Below, piece after piece: positions 59,690 to 64,000 of a stretch of DNA of 64,000 nt. The notes beneath the pieces were generated by a model. It had not been told where the DNA came from and searched no databases. It worked only from the letters and a program-made list of their open reading frames with translations. The stretch comes from Crocodylus rhombifer (lineage: Eukaryota; Chordata; Crocodylia; Crocodylidae): NCBI GenBank assembly GCA_038503035.1, contig JAVSML010000938.1, positions 193,880 through 257,879 of the forward strand, given 5' to 3'. Made by a program: the position numbers and the translations under genes. Position 1 is the stretch's first letter; each line of letters begins with the position of its first letter.

Positions 59690-60900
59690 TAGGAGTTCAA
59701 CTCTGAACAGTTTGAGGTATAGTTTCCCAGAAACCCCTACACCTAACTTCTTGAAGCTTGGCAGGCTATGTGCCCTCAGAAGGGGCTACCATCCCTGCAA
59801 TTTTCATCCAAATCAGGCAAGAAACAACAAAGTTATAGGTATTTTTGTGAGTCCCCATTATAGCTTATGGGTGAAATACTAGGGCTGTGCGAGGCTTTGG
59901 ACCATGCTTCAGATCCGGAGAAGCTTCAGACACTTCGGCATATCCAGATTGAAGCGCTGGCTTTGTTAGGCTTTCTGAAGTGGTTCGGAGCTCCCAAAGC
60001 ACTTCGGAAAAGCTTCAGAGATCCAGTCATAGGCTATAATGGGGAAACAATGAAATATCTATAATTTTGTTGGTTTTTTTGTCTGATTTGGATGAGATTT
60101 GCAGGGGTGGTAGGCTCTGCTGAGCGCATGAAGCCTGCCAAGTTCCAAGAAGATAGGTGCAGGGGTTTGGGGGAAACTATACCCCAAATTCTTGAAAGCA
60201 AAATTCTTGTCACAGGTATGTGTTACACCACGGGGAGGTAGGGGGGAGTGAAAACTGCAGGGGTGGTGGCTCCTGGTGAGGCCACAAACCCTGCCAAGCT
60301 TCAAGAAGATTGGTACAGGGGCTTGGGGGAAACTACACCTCAAGCTGCTGACAGGCAAAACTCGTGACATAGATGACCCTGTGTGTGTTAAGGTGCAGTG
60401 GGGTGAAAGCTGCAGGGGTGGTGGCCCCTGCTCAGGCCACAAAGCCTGCCAGCTGTCACGGAGATAAGTGCAGGGGGGGTTCTGGGGCCTGCACTCCTAG
60501 CTGCTGACAGACAAAACTCGTGCCACGGGTGTCTGTGCAACGGACTGTGTCTGTTTTGGGGCAGTTGATTGTCTGTATTGATTCTTTCCTCTCCCTTAGT
60601 CTGTGGTGTTGTAGGTGTTAATTCATGCACATTAACTCGTTATGTAGTAGCTAGGTACTGTGTATTGAGCTCATCCCTGAGTGAATCGTGATTAATAGGT
60701 AACTAGTAACACAGTAGCTTAGCAGCCAGGCCTGCAGTAGTGTCTCATCCCTCCCCCCACCCAGTGCCCCAAGACAGACAGTTGCACCAGCACCCATGTC
60801 ACGAGTTTTGTCTGTCAGAAGCTTGAGGTGCAGTTCCCCCCAAACCTCTGCACCTATCATCTTGAAACTTGGGGGTGACTGGCTGGGCAGCAGCTCTACA
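59690..60900. repeat. 155-bp unit array: tandem and inverted copies around a TTCGG-rich spacer
   Basis: Three plus-oriented units carry GCAGGGGTGG at 60101, 60257 and 60412, spacing 156 and 155 bp. Each goes on to 'cctgccaagcttcaagaaga', 'aggggtttgggggaaactac' and (units 2-3) 'gctgacaggcaaaactcgtg'. An inverted unit lies at about 59700-59870 and another at about 60790-60885. The spacer 59875-60035 is rich in CTTCGG/CTTCAG. Both flanks share 'ctataatgggga', so the left half is a long inverted repeat of the right. Confidence 0.75.
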
Positions 60901-60909
60901 GAAAATAAC

Positions 60910-61209
60910 CGGGGGGGGTGACAGTGGACAACAAGCTAAATATGAGCCAGCGGTGTGCCCTGGTTGCCAAGAAGGCCAACGGCATCCTGGGCTGCATTGG
61001 TAGAAGCATTTCCAGTAGGCCAAGGGAAGTGATTCTTCCCTCTGTTCAGCACTGGGGAGGCCACATCTGGAGTCCTTTTTCCAGCTGTGGGGCCCCTCCT
61101 GCAGAAAGGATGTGGATAAATTGGAGAGAGTCCAATGGAGAGCAATGAAATAGGATCAGGGGCTGGGGCACAGGACTGGTAAGGAGAGGCTGAAGGAACT
61201 GGGCTTATT
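60910..61209 (+). mobile_element. CR1 LINE, part 1 (5' of the first nested MITE)
   Basis: 'gacagtggacaacaagctaa', 'caagaaggccaacggcatcc', 'ggagagagtccaatggagag' and 'gaaggaactgggcttatt' are the CR1 ORF2 C-terminal region. Sense orientation, continuing at 61541. Confidence 0.85.
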
Positions 61210-61540
61210 GGGCATTTATACACGTGCTCTGGGTGGGGGCACTTGAATTAGAGCAGCTCCAGGAGCTGCTCTAAATAAGCACATGGAGTATCTCATGTAC
61301 CAGTGTCCCTGTGCTAAAATAATGGCTGTGGGGGGTGCTTTAATGAAAGCTCATTCAACAAACTTTACTTAAAAGTAGCAGTGGGGGTGCTTTAAGCGTG
61401 GGGTTGCTGATACACAAGACGCTGAAGTCTGCTGGAGTGTGGTAATGACCAGCTCCAGCAGACTCAACTAATCAAGTCTGCTCTGATGCACTGTAATTAC
61501 AGTATGTTGGAGCAGCTTCACTGCATGTGTATAGGGACCC
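61210..61540. mobile_element. MITE nested in CR1 (first)
   Basis: The left end GGGCATTTATACACGTGC and right end GCATGTGTATAGGGACCC are inverted. ATT is duplicated on both sides (61207-61209 and 61541-61543). Removing the 331 bp restores CR1 'ggctt-att-tagtctg', colinear with 12774-12787. Internal palindromes: GAGCAGCTCC/GGAGCTGCTC (61251-61271) and GTCTGCTGGAG/CTCCAGCAGAC (61427-61437/61453-61463). Confidence 0.85.
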
Positions 61541-61749
61541 ATTTAGTCTGAAGAAGAGAAGACCGAGGGGGATTTGATAGCAGCCTTCAACTCCCGCAGG
61601 GGGGCTGCAAAGAGGATGGAGCTGGGCTGGTCTCACTGGGGGCAGACAACAGGACAAGGAGCAATGGACTCAAGTTGCAGCAAAGGAAGTTGAGGGTGGA
61701 TATTAGGAACAACTTTCTCACTAGGAGGCTAGTAAAGCACTGGAACAGC
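61541..61749 (+). mobile_element. CR1 LINE, part 2 (between the nested MITEs)
   Basis: 'gaagagaagaccgaggggga', 'gggggctgcaaagaggatgg' and 'gcaatggactcaagttgcag' followed by 'gctagtaaagcactggaac'. Continues from part 1. Confidence 0.9.
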
Positions 61750-61980
61750 GGTGCATCTACATGAGACACTACATTGCCATAGCAATCACCATAGCTCATT
61801 GCTACGACAATGTAGCTTTGGCCGGCATGAACCATGAAGCCAGTGCTACTGCACAGTAGCAATGAGATGCCATGCAGTAGCTCATTGCTACAGCACAGTA
61901 GCATGGGAAGAGACCTGTGTGGCATCCAGACTAAGCAGTAATGTCAGTTACTGCGCAGTCCAGTGCACACATGACGCACC
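61750..61980. mobile_element. MITE nested in CR1 (second)
   Basis: GGTGCATCTACATGAG at the left and CATGACGCACC at the right are imperfectly inverted, with a 3-nt indel. Internal 'ctcattgctac' occurs twice, and GCACAGTAGC motifs pair internally. It breaks CR1 between 'ctggaacag' and 'ccggagagccggcgaactct'. The target-site duplication is unclear. Confidence 0.7.
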
Positions 61981-62147
61981 TCCGGAGAGCCGGCGAACTC
62001 TCCATCCTTGGAGGTTTTTAAGACCCGGATAGACAAAGCCTTGCCTGGGATGATGTAGTTGGGGAAGGTAATAGCTTTGAGCAGGGGGTTGGACTAGATG
62101 CAACCTCCTGAGGTCCCTTCCAACCCTAAATTTTTCTATGATTCTTC
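61981..62147 (+). mobile_element. CR1 LINE, part 3 (3' end)
   Basis: 'ctctccatccttggaggttt', 'agccttgcctgggatgatgt', 'gcagggggttggactagatg' and 'tttttctatgattct' make the canonical 3' end. Confidence 0.9.
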
Positions 62148-63109
62148 GAAAGGCAATCTCTAATGAATACAAAGGCCCCAGGAAACTGCTTTGCCCAGTA
62201 CTTGCTCTCATGCATGTCAGCGGTGTTTATCAGGCCCCAGTGAAGAATCCTGTCTGGATTTTATTGCTGTAGGCCAGCAATCACATACATTAAATATAAA
62301 ATTAGATTACGCTGAAACTAATGGACAACGACCCAAGATACCAAGCGAATCACAACCTTAGTTAATGTGCTTTCTATTCAAGGGCTCATTTGGGCAGAGA
62401 CACTTAGGAGTGAGGTGAATTGAAAGCATGTTCCTTAAAAAGAACTCCTTCTGATTCAGGTTTAGAGCATCTACACTGAGATTTCACCTTGTTGCGTGTT
62501 TAGTTCGTTTGGCTAAACTTTCATGGGTATCTCCATCCAGATGGGCCCCAAGAACCAGAGTCTACTTGTTCTTGTAGGCCCCTCAACATCAGTGCTGCAC
62601 AACCTAAAATGTAAGGACCCTGCTATGTGAATTATGATCTCTCCGATTCATACAGCTCATAAATTAAGTGATAATGGAAGACTTGCACAGCTTATCGATC
62701 AAATAACGCTATAGATCAAAGAATGCCAGGACAGAGTCCCAGGTGATACTGCTCTGCTAATGAAATCTCTCAATCAGTGGAGCCACATTAGACCCACAGC
62801 ATCAAAAGGGCAAGGAAAAAGTATCCAGTATCAAGCACCTCTTTCTGCTGGTTTTACATTTGATCTGGCAGACTATAAAACTCAGCTCATCCTTCCTCAG
62901 GTTCCAGGCACTACAGGTGCAATGGTAAAATATGAAACAAATCCCAGAAGAACCGTCTGGTGCATTGAGGGCCCTGTCGAGAGCCATGGTCTTGGGGGCT
63001 AATACACACATCGGTCCCAAGAGGCATACCGCACCCCGGAGAGCTTAGAACTTAAAGACAATTCAGAGATCAGCCATGGGGTTTCGAGGCGAGGGACACT
63101 ACTCTGATC
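62148..63109. other. No feature recognised
   Basis: No repeat or coding signal recognised. Confidence 0.4.
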
Positions 63110-63405
63110 CATTCCAGCACTGTGTAAGGGGAGCAGTGTTGGGTGCAGTGCATCCTGGGATGCTGGAGGACTGCAACTGGCTTGTTTTATCTCTGTGGAG
63201 CGGGCTGAAGTTACTCTAACGTGGGCTAGGTTGCGTGGCCCAGAGTGGTGTAACTTGCCTGACGTGGTGTAATTTTGAGATGCTCAGAGGGCACACGTAG
63301 CATGAGTTAACAAGCTTTAATATGCAGATGTTAACGAGCTTTAACATGCAGATGTTCATGTTTTAAGTGCCCTTAGAGTGGTCTAAGGGTAACATGTAAC
63401 TTTGC
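63110..63405 (-). repeat. Uncharacterised interspersed repeat, copy 2 (inverted)
   Basis: It matches 16740-16998 in reverse orientation, including 'gcatcctgggatgctggagg', 'gaagttactctaacgtggg', 'gctcagagggcacacgtagc' and 'gtctaagggtaacatgtaac'. It contains a small internal tandem ('gttaacaagctttaatatgcagat' type, two copies). Confidence 0.65.
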
Positions 63406-64000
63406 CCTAACTACCTGGTGGGCATGACGCTGCGGTTTGGTGCTACGGTGGTAGGCTATTTAGAATGGCCATAAATTAGACAAATCGACACCAAGGAAGA
63501 AGAGGAACTGATGAAGGACATTCAGGAACCCTCGAACCGTACTCTTGCCTAGGGCCAAGGAGCACCTGGACCAGCTCAAGGCTGTGAGTTTGCAAAGGTG
63601 GCATTAAGTCATCTTTTTTTCCTTCCATTTAAGGATGGTTGCAGAGAAATGAATCCAATAGCTAGTGGCCCCCAGAGGCAATTACAGCAACAAGGAGCTG
63701 CTAGACCAAAAAAAAAAAAATCACCTTCTCCCCACAAAAACTATAGCTACTTTCTCTGTTGGCTGCAAAGCCAGGAGAAGCTAAGGTACAGAGGATGTCA
63801 TCATGGTAGGGTGATCCACCCACGTCCAGCTGTGCCTGTTGTAGGGCAGTTTGCTTTGGTGCTCTTCTAACTGAGCTACTTCCTCCTATTAATTGTCCTG
63901 GCTGGAGGTGCTCTATTGAATAAACTCAGGCTGCTTGGATAGCCGCAAGGTTTTTAGCCTTATAATTCATTCTTAACAACAGCTCTATTCCAATAGCTGC
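63406..64000. other. No gene recognised
   Basis: Only the A-run at 63708 stands out. Confidence 0.4.
63708..63720. repeat. Poly-A run
   Basis: About 13 consecutive A residues. Confidence 0.8.

Noticed and set aside
1..64000. A new multi-gene system such as a defence or biosynthetic cluster
   Set aside because: Only one protein-coding gene can be supported; the rest is repeats and single-copy noncoding DNA.

Overview
The window looks like vertebrate nuclear DNA, most likely from a crocodilian (alligator-like). The grounds are many CR1 LINE 3' ends of the archosaur/turtle type, old MIR-like CORE-SINEs, several terminal-inverted-repeat (TIR) MITE families, a decayed Penelope-like element (PLE) and one intact somatostatin receptor that reads as SSTR5. 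There is no operon-type organisation. A run of exactly 10 N (10144-10153) marks an assembly gap. The species is inferred, not proven; a turtle is the main alternative.

The only protein-coding gene I can support is SSTR5, an intronless 370-codon reading frame on the minus strand at 25785-26897. It has all seven transmembrane segments, the DRY and NPxxY motifs and the SSTR signature in TM7. Just upstream on the minus strand is an excellent splice acceptor (AG at 26961-26960), which suggests the coding exon carries about 62 nt of 5' UTR joined to a distant leader exon. The one dense CpG island (about 39813-40345) lies 13 kb upstream in the right orientation and holds a good minus-strand splice donor after 40027, so it is the best candidate for the SSTR5 promoter and leader exon. 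Beside the island is a small G-rich tandem array carrying TATA-like motifs on the plus strand.

Layout: 1-7.6 kb, sparse sequence with a hAT-like MITE, a CR1 end and a second TIR element. 7.6-10.2 kb, a broken PLE interrupted by an LTR-like segment, a separate PLE-type 3' end, a second hAT-like end and the gap. 11.1-13.2 kb, a MITE and two CR1 copies. 13.2-25 kb, mostly single-copy-looking DNA with MITEs, MIR-like SINEs, an uncharacterised repeat and a short interstitial telomere-like tract. 25-27 kb, SSTR5. 27-39 kb, intergenic or intronic DNA with MITEs. 39.3-40.4 kb, the CpG island. 40.4-59 kb, repeats and single-copy DNA. 59.2-62.2 kb, a complex repeat block with a 155-bp tandem/inverted array followed by a CR1 copy carrying two nested MITEs. 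63.1-63.4 kb, an inverted second copy of the uncharacterised repeat at 16.7 kb.

Nothing here looks like a new multi-gene system. The more unusual signals are the two nested MITEs in one CR1, the perfect hairpins inside one MITE family, the 155-bp mixed tandem/inverted array, and the TATA-bearing array next to the CpG island.
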